Assembly: GCA_034521445.1 (NCBI GenBank)
Contig: JAXHMM010000005.1
Span: 558,001-622,000 of the forward strand
DNA: 64,000 nucleotides
Direction of reading: 5' to 3'
Source: Balneolaceae bacterium
Lineage (GTDB): Bacteria; Bacteroidota; Rhodothermia; Balneolales; Balneolaceae
Shown: piece by piece, positions 34,157 through 43,298 of the stretch
How the letters are laid out: each line of letters begins with the position of its first letter
How positions within the stretch are numbered: position 1 is the first letter of the stretch
Position numbers and translations under genes: made by a program
Notes under the pieces: generated by a model
Told to the model about the DNA's origin: nothing
Databases searched by the model: none
Seen by the model: the letters and a program-made list of their open reading frames with translations, nothing else

Positions 34157-34627
34157 TTTTGAACAGATCCTACAAGCATTTAATGCCAACGAGGTAGATT
34201 ACCTTATCACCGGCGGTTATGCAGTAATTTTTCACGGATATGGAAGAACCACAGGTGATCTGGATATTTGGATTAATCCCTCCAAAGAGAATAAACCCAG
34301 ATTGATCTGTAAAGGCCATGTAAGGAGCATCGGCGTTACCTGTGAGGGACTCGGATGCATTACCTGAGCCAACTCGATTTTAAGAAACCCTTTGCCATTC
34401 GATTAGGCGAAGAACCTATTCAAGTGGATGTCTTTAATGCTATTACGGGAGTCGACTATCAAGAAGCATCCAAGAATAGCATCCTTTTCGAAATTTCAGA
34501 AGGACTGGAAGTAAATTTTCTCGGGTTTAATGAACTGGTGATCAACAAAATGTTGACGGGCCGATTACGTGACAAAGCAGATGTAGATGAATTACAGCGA
34601 ATAAAAAAATACGAGAAGGACAGCTAG
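34140..34627 (+). pseudogene. MNT-type nucleotidyltransferase, frameshifted
   Basis: The first part (MTLANNFEQILQAFNANEVD, then LITGGYAVIFHGYGRTTGDLDIWINPS) is the nucleotide-binding half of a polymerase-beta-like nucleotidyltransferase with the GG and DLDIW motifs. At 34330-34355 the continuation moves to another frame: KKPFAIRLGEEPIQVDVFNAITGVDY, then FLGFNELVINKMLTGR and RDKADVDELQRI. This is the third acid and C-terminal helix. One indel restores a protein of about 162 residues. Such proteins AMPylate targets or neutralise partners. Confidence 0.75.
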
Positions 34628-34791
34628 GCATGACCTTGGAGAAGAAGCTGAGAATAGGTCTATCTTAAGCGTACAGCCTGCCTCATCCGCCATATCACGG
34701 CAAGAAAGGTCCTTCCCCCCTGCACAATCCGGTTTGCAAAACCGGGCCATTTCGCTATGTTTGTACCGTAGAACCAAACACGGAGGGTGAA

Positions 34792-35925
34792 GTGAATCTG
34801 GCCGTTCCCAAAGAAACCGGCGACCGCGAGAAACGCGTGGCCCTGACGCCCGAGATTGCCGGCAAGCTGGCCGACAAAGGCCACCGCCTGCTCATCGAAA
34901 GCGGCGCCGGAACCGCCTCAAACTATCCCGACCGTGCCTATGAGGAGGCGGGCGCGGAGATCGCCGACGGCCGCGAGGAGCTCTTCCGGCAGGCCGATAT
35001 CCTCATCGCCATTCAGTGCCCCCCGCAGGCCGACCTCGACCGCCTCTCCGAAGGGAGCCTGCTTATCTGCCTGCTCTGGGCCCTGCAGGAACCGGAGCTG
35101 GTGGACTACCTCAAGGACCGGAATATCACTGCCCTGGGCATGGACGCCATCCCGCGTATCTCCCGGGCGCAGAATATGGACGTGCTCTCCTCCATGAGCT
35201 CCATCGCCGGTTACAAGGCGGCGCTGATCGGGGCGCAGGAACTTGACCGCTACCTGCCCATGATGATGACCGCAGCCGGCACCATCCCGCCCGCCAAGGT
35301 GCTGGTACTGGGCGCGGGCGTGGCCGGCCTGCAGGCCATTGCCACGGCCAAGCGTCTGGGTGCCCGCGTGGAGGCCTTCGACATACGTCCCGCCGTCAAG
35401 GAGCAGGTGGAGAGCCTGGGCGCCACCTTTGTGGAGGTGCCTTCGGCCGGGGCCGACACCGAAACCGAAGGAGGCTACGCCAAGGAACTGGCGGAGGACG
35501 AGCAGGAACGCCAGCGCCAGGTCATCCACAAACACGCCGCCAAATCGGATATCGTCATTACCACCGCCCTGGTTCCGGGCAAGAAGGCGCCCCTGCTGAT
35601 CACCGAAGCGATGGTGGGCGACATGCACCCGGGCGCGGTGATCGTAGATCTGGCCGCCGAACAGGGCGGAAACTGCGCCCTGACGGAGGCGGGCGAGACC
35701 GTGGATGCAGGCGGGGTGAAAATAGTAGGACCGCTCAACCTGCCCAGCTCCCTCGCCTACCACGCCAGCCAGCTCTACGCCAAAAACATGCAGGCCCTGC
35801 TGAACCACCTGCTGCCGGAAGGCGAGCTGGTGCTGGACTTCGAGGACGAGATCACCCTCAATACCACCATTACGCACAACGGGGAGATCGTCTCCCCCAT
35901 GCTGAAGGACCACGACAGCAACTGA
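34792..35925 (+). CDS. pntAA: NAD(P) transhydrogenase subunit alpha part 1 (PntAA)
   Basis: 377 residues from GTG 34792 with a GGAGGGTGAA ribosome-binding site. VPKETGDREKRVALTPE, PAKVLVLGAGVAGLQAIATAKRLGARVEAFD and the VIVDLAAEQGGN motif are the NAD(H)-binding domain I. It transfers hydride between NAD and NADP, driven by the proton gradient. It is followed in operon by the other two subunits, the split layout usual in Bacteroidota. Confidence 0.96.
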   Translation: MNLAVPKETGDREKRVALTPEIAGKLADKGHRLLIESGAGTASNYPDRAYEEAGAEIADGREELFRQADILIAIQCPPQADLDRLSEGSLLICLLWALQEPELVDYLKDRNITALGMDAIPRISRAQNMDVLSSMSSIAGYKAALIGAQELDRYLPMMMTAAGTIPPAKVLVLGAGVAGLQAIATAKRLGARVEAFDIRPAVKEQVESLGATFVEVPSAGADTETEGGYAKELAEDEQERQRQVIHKHAAKSDIVITTALVPGKKAPLLITEAMVGDMHPGAVIVDLAAEQGGNCALTEAGETVDAGGVKIVGPLNLPSSLAYHASQLYAKNMQALLNHLLPEGELVLDFEDEITLNTTITHNGEIVSPMLKDHDSN

Positions 35926-35936
35926 CGGAGGATCCC

Positions 35937-36236
35937 ATGTCCGGACTCATTTTCAACCTTTTTATTTTTGTGCTGGCCTCCTTCGTGGGCTTCGAGCTCA
36001 TCTCGAAGGTGCCGCCCACCCTGCACACGCCCCTCATGTCGGGGGCCAACGCCATCTCGGGCATTACCCTCATCGGCGCCCTGGTGGTCGCCGGACAGGT
36101 GGGGGACACCATGGGACAATATATCGGCATGGCCGCCATCATCTTCGCCACCATCAACGTGGTGGGAGGATTCCTGGTGACCGACAGGATGCTCGAGATG
36201 TTCAAGAAGAAAAAGAAGGAGGACGCCGATGAGTGA
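35937..36236 (+). CDS. pntAB: NAD(P) transhydrogenase subunit alpha part 2 (PntAB)
   Basis: 99 residues, three transmembrane helices (FNLFIFVLASFVGFELI; GANAISGITLIGALVVAG; GMAAIIFATINVVGGFLV) and a Lys-rich C-terminus. It is the membrane part that in E. coli is fused to PntA. It starts 11 bp after pntAA and overlaps pntB by 8 bp. Confidence 0.95.
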   Translation: MSGLIFNLFIFVLASFVGFELISKVPPTLHTPLMSGANAISGITLIGALVVAGQVGDTMGQYIGMAAIIFATINVVGGFLVTDRMLEMFKKKKKEDADE

Positions 36237-37659
36237 GCTCTTCCCCCCCTCCGTACAGGCCCTGCTTCCCGACCTGATCCAGCTCACCTACCTGGTGGCC
36301 ACCGGCTTTTTTATCGTGGGCATCAAACGACTGGGATCGCCGGCCACCGCCCGATCGGGCAACCAGATGGCGGCCCTCGGCATGCTGATCGGCGTAATCG
36401 TGACGCTCTTCGACCAGCAGATTGTCTCCTACCAGTTTATCATCGCGGGTGTGCTCATCGGCGGAGCGATTGGAGTCTTCGCCGCCCGCACGGTCCAGAT
36501 GACGGCCATGCCCGAAATGGTGGCCATCTTCAACGGCTTCGGGGGCGGCGCCTCCGCCCTGGTGGCCTGGGGTGAGTTCGCCCGCGCCGCCGAACCGGCG
36601 ATAGCGTTCGGGGCACAGGACCTGGTGACCATCGGACTCAGCATCGTGATCGGCTCCATTACCTTCACCGGCAGTTTCATAGCCTTCGGCAAGCTGCAGG
36701 GATTCATCAGCGGCAACCCCATCACCTTCCCCGGACAAAATATTTTCAACCTGGTGCTGACGTTCGGCTCGCTGGGACTGATCGGGTGGTTTGCTGTCGA
36801 CCCGGCGTTTATGACGGTTTTCTGGACCCTCTACGGCGTCGCCCTGCTGCTCGGGGTACTGATCGTGATTCCGATCGGCGGGGCCGACATGCCGGTGGTC
36901 ATCTCCCTGCTTAACTCCTTCTCGGGCATCGCCGCCTCCATGGCCGGCTTCGTGATCAACAACAACCTGCTGATCATCAGCGGCGCGCTGGTGGGGGCTG
37001 CAGGACTGATCCTCACCAACATCATGTGCGTAGCCATGAACCGCAGCCTGGCCAACGTGCTCTTCGGGGCCTTCGGGGGCGATTCCTCCGGCGGAGGCAG
37101 TCCCGCCGCCGATACCGACCGGACCGTCCATGAGACAACCGCCGAGGACGTGGCCCTGCAGTGCACCTATTCCGACAAGGTGGTGATCGTGCCCGGCTAC
37201 GGGCTGGCGGTGGCCCAGGCTCAGCACGTGCTCAAGGAGGTGGCCGACAAGCTGGAGAAAAAGGGCGTAACCGTGAAATACGGCATCCATCCCGTCGCGG
37301 GACGCATGCCGGGACACATGAACGTGCTGCTGGCCGAGGCGGACGTGCCCTACGACCAGCTCTACGACATGGAGCAGATCAATACCGAATTCAAGTCCAC
37401 CGACGTGGTGCTTATCATCGGGGCCAACGACGTGGTCAATCCCGCCGCCAAAACCAATCCGGGCAGCCCCATCTACGGCATGCCCATCATGAACGTGGAC
37501 GAGGCCCGGCGCACCATCATCTTCAAGCGCAGCCTGAGCCCGGGTTTCGCCGGCATCGACAACGAGCTCTTTTATGCCGACAAGAACCAGATGTTCTTCG
37601 GCGACGCCAAGGATTCCCTGCAGAAAATAAGCCAGGCGCTCAGCGAGATGAAGGATTAG
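36229..37659 (+). CDS. pntB: NAD(P) transhydrogenase subunit beta
   Basis: 476 residues. The first 270 are hydrophobic and hold nine helices (QLTYLVATGFFIVGIKRL onwards) of the proton channel. The C-terminal domain III binds NADP(H): VVIVPGYGLAVAQAQH, GIHPVAGRMPGHMNVLLAEA and NDVVNPAAK. The whole complex makes NADPH from NADH using the proton motive force. Last gene of the pnt operon, convergent with the MFS transporter gene. Confidence 0.97.
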   Translation: MSELFPPSVQALLPDLIQLTYLVATGFFIVGIKRLGSPATARSGNQMAALGMLIGVIVTLFDQQIVSYQFIIAGVLIGGAIGVFAARTVQMTAMPEMVAIFNGFGGGASALVAWGEFARAAEPAIAFGAQDLVTIGLSIVIGSITFTGSFIAFGKLQGFISGNPITFPGQNIFNLVLTFGSLGLIGWFAVDPAFMTVFWTLYGVALLLGVLIVIPIGGADMPVVISLLNSFSGIAASMAGFVINNNLLIISGALVGAAGLILTNIMCVAMNRSLANVLFGAFGGDSSGGGSPAADTDRTVHETTAEDVALQCTYSDKVVIVPGYGLAVAQAQHVLKEVADKLEKKGVTVKYGIHPVAGRMPGHMNVLLAEADVPYDQLYDMEQINTEFKSTDVVLIIGANDVVNPAAKTNPGSPIYGMPIMNVDEARRTIIFKRSLSPGFAGIDNELFYADKNQMFFGDAKDSLQKISQALSEMKD

Positions 37660-37665
37660 AATGCC

Positions 37666-38979
37666 CTACCCTCCTTCGGCGTCCTCCCCGTAGTGTTTCA
37701 TGGCCGCCAGGAAGCAGGCGGTGCCCAGCACGCCGCAGGCGGCAATCACCGTCATGAGCGCCTTTGATGGCCCGTAGGGCCCGGTAAAGACCGCATCCAT
37801 GAGCCAGCCGGTGAGCGGGGGACCCACCCCGAAGCCCACCACACTGATCACGAAGAGATAGAGGGAGCCGGCCACCGCCCGCATGTTGGGCGGCACAAGG
37901 TACTGGATGAGAGCGGCGGCCACCCCGTTGTAGGAGGAGGAAATCACGTTTGCCAGTCCGATGCCCACCAGGGCCGCCGTTCCCGACCCCGCGAAGAGTC
38001 CGGCGTAGTAGAGCGGCAGGCAGGCCAGTCCGGCCACCATCCCCATCACGAAACGGAAGGAAGGTCCCCACCGCCGGGCCAGCCGGTCGGCCATCCTCCC
38101 GGCAAGCATCACGCTGCCGCCGGTGGCCAGCATGAACCAGCCGTAGTGCGGGATGAGCTCGCCCGCGCCATGCACCTCCGTGAGCACGGTACCCACAAAT
38201 CCCAGCACGACGTAACCGGTGAAGGCAAGGAAGGAGAAGCCCAGGAAGTGCCAGAGCAGGGTGCGCTTGGCCATCAGGTAGCGGATAACCTGCCGGAAGG
38301 GCAGGGCGGTTTCGAAGCGGCGGGCGGACGCCGCCTCCCCGTTGCTCCCGGCAGACGCCTCTTCCAGATGGGCGATTCCACGCGGAAGCTCACGAATCAG
38401 CCACCAGGCCAGGGCTGCAATGAGCAGCCCGGGGAGTCCCACGGCGATCAGCGCCGTGCGCCAGTCGTAGGCCTGGGCTACCGCGCCGCCGGCAAGGTAG
38501 GCCGTGCCGATGCCAACAAAGATGCCCGAAGCGTAGATGGAATAGACGGTGGCGCGTTGATCGGGACGGAAGTAATCGGCCAGCAGGGAGTAAACAGCCG
38601 GACTGAGGGCCGACTGGCTCACGCCAACCAGCAGGCGGGCCACCACCAGGAAGGCAAGCGAGGTGGCGAAGCCGCTGACCGCCGTCATCAGGCTCCAGGT
38701 CACCAGTCCTGCGATGATAATGCGCTTGCGGGAACCGCGGTCAGCCAGCCAGCCCATGGGAATACCGCAGGCGGCGTAGATCAGCGAAAAGGCCGTGCCG
38801 TAGAGCGCGCCCACCTGCAGGTTGCTGAGGCTGAGTTCCTGCTGGATCTGCGTGGCCAGGACGGCAATGATCTGCCGGTCCACAAAGCTGCTGATGTAGA
38901 TAAGCGTCAGCAGTCCCAGCACGCCCCAGGCGTAGGGGCTGCCGACCAGCTTGCGGGGTTGGTTGTCGGTATCGCTCAT
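37666..38979 (-). CDS. MFS transporter
   Basis: 437 residues from the ATG at 38977-38979. Twelve hydrophobic segments and the intracellular loop signature GWLADRGSRKRIIIAG identify the major facilitator superfamily. VARLLVGVSQSALSPAVYSL is typical of the Spinster/glucarate-type branch. The substrate cannot be inferred. A longer in-frame reading to 39171 overlaps the divergent nth start and is not protein-like. Confidence 0.87.
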   Translation of the reverse strand: MSDTDNQPRKLVGSPYAWGVLGLLTLIYISSFVDRQIIAVLATQIQQELSLSNLQVGALYGTAFSLIYAACGIPMGWLADRGSRKRIIIAGLVTWSLMTAVSGFATSLAFLVVARLLVGVSQSALSPAVYSLLADYFRPDQRATVYSIYASGIFVGIGTAYLAGGAVAQAYDWRTALIAVGLPGLLIAALAWWLIRELPRGIAHLEEASAGSNGEAASARRFETALPFRQVIRYLMAKRTLLWHFLGFSFLAFTGYVVLGFVGTVLTEVHGAGELIPHYGWFMLATGGSVMLAGRMADRLARRWGPSFRFVMGMVAGLACLPLYYAGLFAGSGTAALVGIGLANVISSSYNGVAAALIQYLVPPNMRAVAGSLYLFVISVVGFGVGPPLTGWLMDAVFTGPYGPSKALMTVIAACGVLGTACFLAAMKHYGEDAEGG

Positions 38980-39133
38980 GCTGGAATTGGGTTTGCTGAC
39001 GTCGGAAAAGGTAGGCAATTGCGCCGTGGAATTCAGCGTTCCGGCATAGGCGGGACCTGCCGGCCGCCGCATTGTGAATGTCCCCGCACTTTGCCATTTT
39101 ACGTGGGCCAATTTTGACCGGAATCCCCCCGAC

Positions 39134-39847
39134 ATGGCTCCCAAGACCAAGGAGAAAAACAAGCTTCCCAAGCTGCCCGAGAAGAGCGAAAAGGAGAAAA
39201 AGCGCGCGCTGGAAATCCTGGACGCCCTTTACGAGCACTATCCCCAACCAAACTGCGCGCTGGATCACCGCAACGCTTTTGAACTTCTTATCGCCACCAT
39301 CCTGAGCGCCCAGTGCACCGATGTGCGGGTTAACAAGGTGACCCCCGAACTGTTCGAGACCTACGGCACCGCCGAGGAGATGGCCCAGGCTCCGGAGGAG
39401 GAGCTGCAGGAGCTGGTGCGATCCACGGGATTCTACCGGAACAAGGCCAAGGCGCTCAAGCAGTCTTCCCAGGCCATCGTGGAGAAGCACGGCGGCAAGG
39501 TGCCCGACACTATGGAAGACCTGCTGGAGCTCTACGGGGTGGCGCGCAAGACGGCCAACGTGGTGTTGGGCAACGCCTTCGATACCAATGTGGGGGTGGT
39601 GGTGGACACCCACGTGCGGCGCCTGTCCAACCGCTTCGGACTGACCGAACACGAGAAGAACACCGACAAGATCGAGCGCGACCTGATGGCTCTCTTCCCC
39701 CGGGAACACTGGACCAACCTCTCCCATCTTATGATCCACCACGGGCGCAACGCATGCAAGGCCCGCATCTCCGAGCCGCCGGACCATCCCGTCTGCAAAA
39801 CGTACGGCGTGCACTGCGAATGCCGGGAAATGCGGGAGGAAGGCTAG
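39134..39847 (+). CDS. nth: Endonuclease III-like DNA glycosylase, unusual cysteine spacing
   Basis: 237 residues from the ATG at 39134. ILSAQCTDVRVNKVTPELF, LYGVARKTANVVLG (helix-hairpin-helix with catalytic Lys) and VVDTHVRRLSNR (catalytic Asp) mark Nth, which removes oxidised pyrimidines. The C-terminal iron-sulfur loop is odd: the four Cys are spaced C-x12-C-x6-C-x1-C, where typical Nth has C-x6-C-x2-C-x5-C. An acidic/Lys N-terminal extension of about 20 residues is present. It is 4 bp upstream of the Memo-like gene. Confidence 0.9.
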   Translation: MAPKTKEKNKLPKLPEKSEKEKKRALEILDALYEHYPQPNCALDHRNAFELLIATILSAQCTDVRVNKVTPELFETYGTAEEMAQAPEEELQELVRSTGFYRNKAKALKQSSQAIVEKHGGKVPDTMEDLLELYGVARKTANVVLGNAFDTNVGVVVDTHVRRLSNRFGLTEHEKNTDKIERDLMALFPREHWTNLSHLMIHHGRNACKARISEPPDHPVCKTYGVHCECREMREEG

Positions 39848-39851
39848 CGGC

Positions 39852-41135
39852 ATGGCGGCAAACAACGAGCTCTTCAACTCCAAGGACAAGCCCATTCCCG
39901 GGGTGCGGCGGGAAATCTCCCTGGTGCCCGTCAGCCAGAACGGGGACTCTTACCTCTACGTGCACGACATGATGGGCTACGTGCCCGACGACCTGGCCCT
40001 CAACGCCCAGGTGCAGACTCTGCTGTCTCTGTTCGACGGTCGCAAAAGCGTAGAGGATCTCAAACCCTTTCTCGGCGAGGACGTGACCACGGATCATCTG
40101 CTGGAGTTCGTACAGTTTCTGGACGAAAAACGCCTGCTGAACTCCGCCTACCTTGACGACTACCGCGAAAAGGTGGAATCGGACTACGAATCCTCCCGCA
40201 CCCACGCATCGGTGACCGCCGGCGGGAGCTACCCGGCCGACCCGGAGGAGCTGCACGCGCTGCTGGATGAGGCCTTCCAGAAGCGAAACGATCAGCCGGT
40301 AGATGGCAAGCCCAAGCAGGGAAAGGATGCCTCAACCCGGGACGAAAATCCCGTCCGAGCCCTCTACGCCCCGCATATCGACCCGCGGGTCTCCCTCGAC
40401 GTCTACGCCGGGGCCTTTTCCCGCATCGCGGAGCAGCGGCCGGAGCGCGTGGTCATGCTGGCTACCTCCCACTACGCCGGCCTCTACCCCGAGCGGTACA
40501 AAAATCGTCCCTACATCCTGGTTGACAAGGACTTCGAGATGCCCAACGGCCTTGTGCCGGCCGACCGCGAGTCCCTGGAACGGCTGGCCGAGGCCGACAA
40601 GAACCTGGGCGTGACCGCCAGCGATCGCGCTCACCGCATGGAGCACAGCATCGAGCTGCACCTGGTATTCCTGAATCACCTGTGGGACCACGATTTTCAA
40701 ATCGTGCCCATCCTGGTCAACGGTTTCGACGAGCTATACTACAAGGATGACGGTTTTCTCGGGGAGAGCGTGGCCGGCTTTTCGGACGTGCTGCGGGAGA
40801 CGTTCGCTGGCGACGGGAACACCCTCTTCCTGGTCAGCGGTGACCTGGCTCACGTGGGACGCAAGTTCGGGGACGACCGGGCGGCCGACACCATGTTTGA
40901 CGAAATCCGGGAGTTCGACGCCCGTTTCCTCGACCATGCCGTTGAAAACCGGCGCGGGGAGCTGCTGGCCCATATGAAAGAGGAGTACGACCCCTATCGC
41001 ATCTGCGGCTTCCCCCCTCTTTATACGCTCATGCACACCTTGCCCGACCTGAAGGGCGAGCTGATCAACTACGAGATATGGGACGAGCAGGAGCGCGAGA
41101 GTGCTGTTTCCTTCGGATCCATCGCCTACCGGTAA
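39852..41135 (+). CDS. AmmeMemoRadiSam system protein B (Memo-like) with N-terminal extension
   Basis: 427 residues. The C-terminal 290 residues match the Memo family, whose fold is like extradiol dioxygenases: APHIDPRVS, VMLATSHYAG, HRMEHSIELHLVFLNHL, and LVSGDLAHVGRKFG. The first 110 residues are an added domain with a PqqD-like look (LTLLSLFDGRKSVEDL pattern). Memo, AMMECR1 and a radical SAM protein usually cluster, but neither partner is here. It is co-directional with nth. The function is unsettled. Confidence 0.85.
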   Translation: MAANNELFNSKDKPIPGVRREISLVPVSQNGDSYLYVHDMMGYVPDDLALNAQVQTLLSLFDGRKSVEDLKPFLGEDVTTDHLLEFVQFLDEKRLLNSAYLDDYREKVESDYESSRTHASVTAGGSYPADPEELHALLDEAFQKRNDQPVDGKPKQGKDASTRDENPVRALYAPHIDPRVSLDVYAGAFSRIAEQRPERVVMLATSHYAGLYPERYKNRPYILVDKDFEMPNGLVPADRESLERLAEADKNLGVTASDRAHRMEHSIELHLVFLNHLWDHDFQIVPILVNGFDELYYKDDGFLGESVAGFSDVLRETFAGDGNTLFLVSGDLAHVGRKFGDDRAADTMFDEIREFDARFLDHAVENRRGELLAHMKEEYDPYRICGFPPLYTLMHTLPDLKGELINYEIWDEQERESAVSFGSIAYR

Positions 41136-41220
41136 ATGAATATCCCCGCCAGGCAGACCTTCCTAAACAAGATATTTGTTATATTGGAAAGCAGTGTAAC
41201 AGTAATATGCCTCTTTAACC

Positions 41221-41499
41221 ATGAATATTGAAGAGCTAAAAGAGCAAATTACTCCCATCTTACACAAGTATGGGATACAAAAGGCAGGAATCTTCGGGTC
41301 TTCAGCACGAGGAGAGGAGAACGTCGGAGATGTAGACCTGCTGGTAAAAATCGATAAAAAAATAAGTTTATTGGAATTCGTGGGACTACAGCAGGAACTG
41401 GAGGATCATCTAAATTTAAAGGTAGATCTGGTCGAGTACGACGCCATTAAACCTGCCCTCCGTGAAGATATACTCCGTGAAGAGATTCCGGTGTTATGA
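41221..41499 (+). CDS. Minimal nucleotidyltransferase (MntA-like), no HEPN partner
   Basis: 92 residues. GIFGSSARGEENVGDVDLLV is the complete GSx10DxD nucleotidyltransferase motif, with a third acid in VDLVEYD. MntA proteins are antitoxins that AMPylate HEPN toxins, but no HEPN gene follows: the next gene is gldC on the other strand. The region before it (41136-41220) is AT-rich, as expected of a transferred fragment. Confidence 0.85.
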   Translation: MNIEELKEQITPILHKYGIQKAGIFGSSARGEENVGDVDLLVKIDKKISLLEFVGLQQELEDHLNLKVDLVEYDAIKPALREDILREEIPVL

Positions 41500-41526
41500 G
41501 CCCCCGCAACACCGAAGAATAGAAGC

Positions 41527-41865
41527 CTACCCCGCGATTTCCATCTTGTCGGCAAAGTAGGCCGTAAAATCACGCATATCCTCCGCCATGTCGGTCTCCT
41601 CGGTGGAATTCTCCAGGGTGTCGGCCATGGTCACCAGCGTCTGGTGGAAAAAAATCTTCATCTCGTCGACGGTCATATCGCGCGTCCACAGGTCCAGCCG
41701 CAGGGTGTCCTTTCGCTGCGGGTCCCACATCGAAAGCAGCATAGCGCGGCATTCGGCCACGTCCTGTCCCTGCAGGTCGCTGGCATTCCAGAGGATGCTG
41801 GTGGGAATATCCTCCTCATCCAGTTCCACGGTGATGTTGATGTCCTTTTTCTGGGTATCGGGCAT
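41527..41865 (-). CDS. gldC: Gliding motility protein GldC
   Basis: 112 residues. SILWNASDLQGQDVAECRAMLLSMWD and TLRLDLWTRDMTVDEMKIFFHQTLVTMADT are near-identical in pattern to GldC of Flavobacterium. GldC is a cytosolic accessory of gliding in Bacteroidota but is also kept by non-gliding members. Its presence supports the lineage call. Single gene. Confidence 0.92.
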   Translation of the reverse strand: MPDTQKKDINITVELDEEDIPTSILWNASDLQGQDVAECRAMLLSMWDPQRKDTLRLDLWTRDMTVDEMKIFFHQTLVTMADTLENSTEETDMAEDMRDFTAYFADKMEIAG

Positions 41866-41883
41866 GGCTTATTCGGGCTTTAT

Positions 41884-41925
41884 TAAAAGAAAAGCCCCAT
41901 CCGGTTTATGAATGGGGCTTTCCAT
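41884..41925 (-). terminator. Intrinsic terminator downstream of ahcY
   Basis: A 10-bp stem, AAAGCCCCAT (41891-41900) with ATGGGGCTTT (41912-41921). On the minus strand it is followed by TTTTCTTTT, so it terminates the leftward ahcY transcript, 20 bp after the ahcY stop. Confidence 0.88.
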
Positions 41926-41945
41926 ACGTTGGCTTGTGCAATGGA

Positions 41946-43256
41946 TCAGTAACGGTAGTGCTCGGGCTTGTAAGGGCCTTCCTTCGGCACGCCGATGTAC
42001 TCGGCCTGTTCTTCGGTCAGCTCCTCGAGCTCCACGCCGATTTTCTCGAGGTGGAGGCGGGCCACTTTTTCGTCGAGGTCCTTGGGCAGCACGCTGACAT
42101 CCAGCTCGAAGTCCTCCGGACGGTTCCAGAGGGCGATCTGCGCCAGCGTCTGGTTGGTGAAGCTGTTGGACATCACGAAGGAGGGGTGACCGGTGGCGTT
42201 GCCCAGGTTCATCAGGCGGCCTTCGGACAGCAGGATGAGTTCCTTGCCGCTGTCCAGGCGGAAGAGGTCCACCTGCGGCTTGATGGTGTCGCGCTCGGCG
42301 TTGCCTTTCAGCCAAGCCACGTCGATCTCGTTGTCGAAGTGGCCGATATTGCCGATGATGGTTTTGTCTTTCATCGCCTTGAAGTGGCGCTCGGTCAGAA
42401 TATCCTTGTTGCCGGTGGCGGTGATGACGATGTCAGCCTCCTTGACCGCGTCGTCCATCTTTTTCACCTCGTAGCCCTCCATCGCGGCCTGAAGGGCGCA
42501 GATGGGATCAATTTCGGTAACGATCACGCGGGCACCGCCTCCACGCAGCGAGGCGGCGGATCCCTTGCCTACATCGCCGAAGCCGGCGACCACGGCCACC
42601 TTGCCGGCCAGCATCACGTCGGTGGCGCGGCGAAGGGCGTCCACGCAGGACTCCCGGCAGCCGTACTTGTTGTCGAATTTCGATTTGGTAACCGAGTCGT
42701 TCACATTGATGGCCGGGGCGCCGAGGGTGCCTTCCTTGGCCATGCGGTAGAGGCGGTTCACGCCGGTGGTGGTCTCCTCAGAGATGCCCCGAATGCCGTT
42801 GAGCAGCTCGGGATACTCGTCATGGACCAGCGCTGTCAGGTCGCCGCCGTCGTCCAAAATCATGTTCAGCGGTTCACCATCCTCGAAGAAAATCGTCTGC
42901 TCGATGCACCAGGTGTACTCCTCTTCGGTCTCCCCTTTCCAGGCGTAGACGGGCACGCCGGTATCGGCGATGGCGGCCGCGGCGTGGTCCTGCGTGGAAA
43001 AAATGTTGCAGGAGGACCACTGCACCTGTGCGCCCAGCTCAACCAGCGTTTCGATGAGCACCGCCGTCTGCACGGTCATGTGCAGGCAGCCGGCAATCCG
43101 GGCGCCTTTCAGTGGCTGCTCGTTGGCATACTCCTCTCTCAGGGCCATCAGGCCAGGCATCTCGGCTTCCGCAAGGCGAATCTCCTTGCGGCCGAATTCA
43201 GCCAGGCCGATGTCTTTTACTTTGTAGGGAAGTTTCTCTTTGACTTGCTGTGACAT
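41946..43256 (-). CDS. ahcY: Adenosylhomocysteinase
   Basis: 436 residues, the standard length. It splits S-adenosylhomocysteine to adenosine and homocysteine with bound [33 protein letters not shown] is the substrate domain, [20 protein letters not shown] the NAD-binding Rossmann loop, and EHYRY-like PEHYRY the C-terminal tail that closes on the neighbouring subunit. Its terminator follows at 41884-41925. The space before its start (43257-43298) is short. Confidence 0.97.
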   Translation of the reverse strand: MSQQVKEKLPYKVKDIGLAEFGRKEIRLAEAEMPGLMALREEYANEQPLKGARIAGCLHMTVQTAVLIETLVELGAQVQWSSCNIFSTQDHAAAAIADTGVPVYAWKGETEEEYTWCIEQTIFFEDGEPLNMILDDGGDLTALVHDEYPELLNGIRGISEETTTGVNRLYRMAKEGTLGAPAINVNDSVTKSKFDNKYGCRESCVDALRRATDVMLAGKVAVVAGFGDVGKGSAASLRGGGARVIVTEIDPICALQAAMEGYEVKKMDDAVKEADIVITATGNKDILTERHFKAMKDKTIIGNIGHFDNEIDVAWLKGNAERDTIKPQVDLFRLDSGKELILLSEGRLMNLGNATGHPSFVMSNSFTNQTLAQIALWNRPEDFELDVSVLPKDLDEKVARLHLEKIGVELEELTEEQAEYIGVPKEGPYKPEHYRY

Positions 43257-43298
43257 GAATCCGTGTATGGCTTGGGTTGTGTGTTAAAGTCTCGCAAA

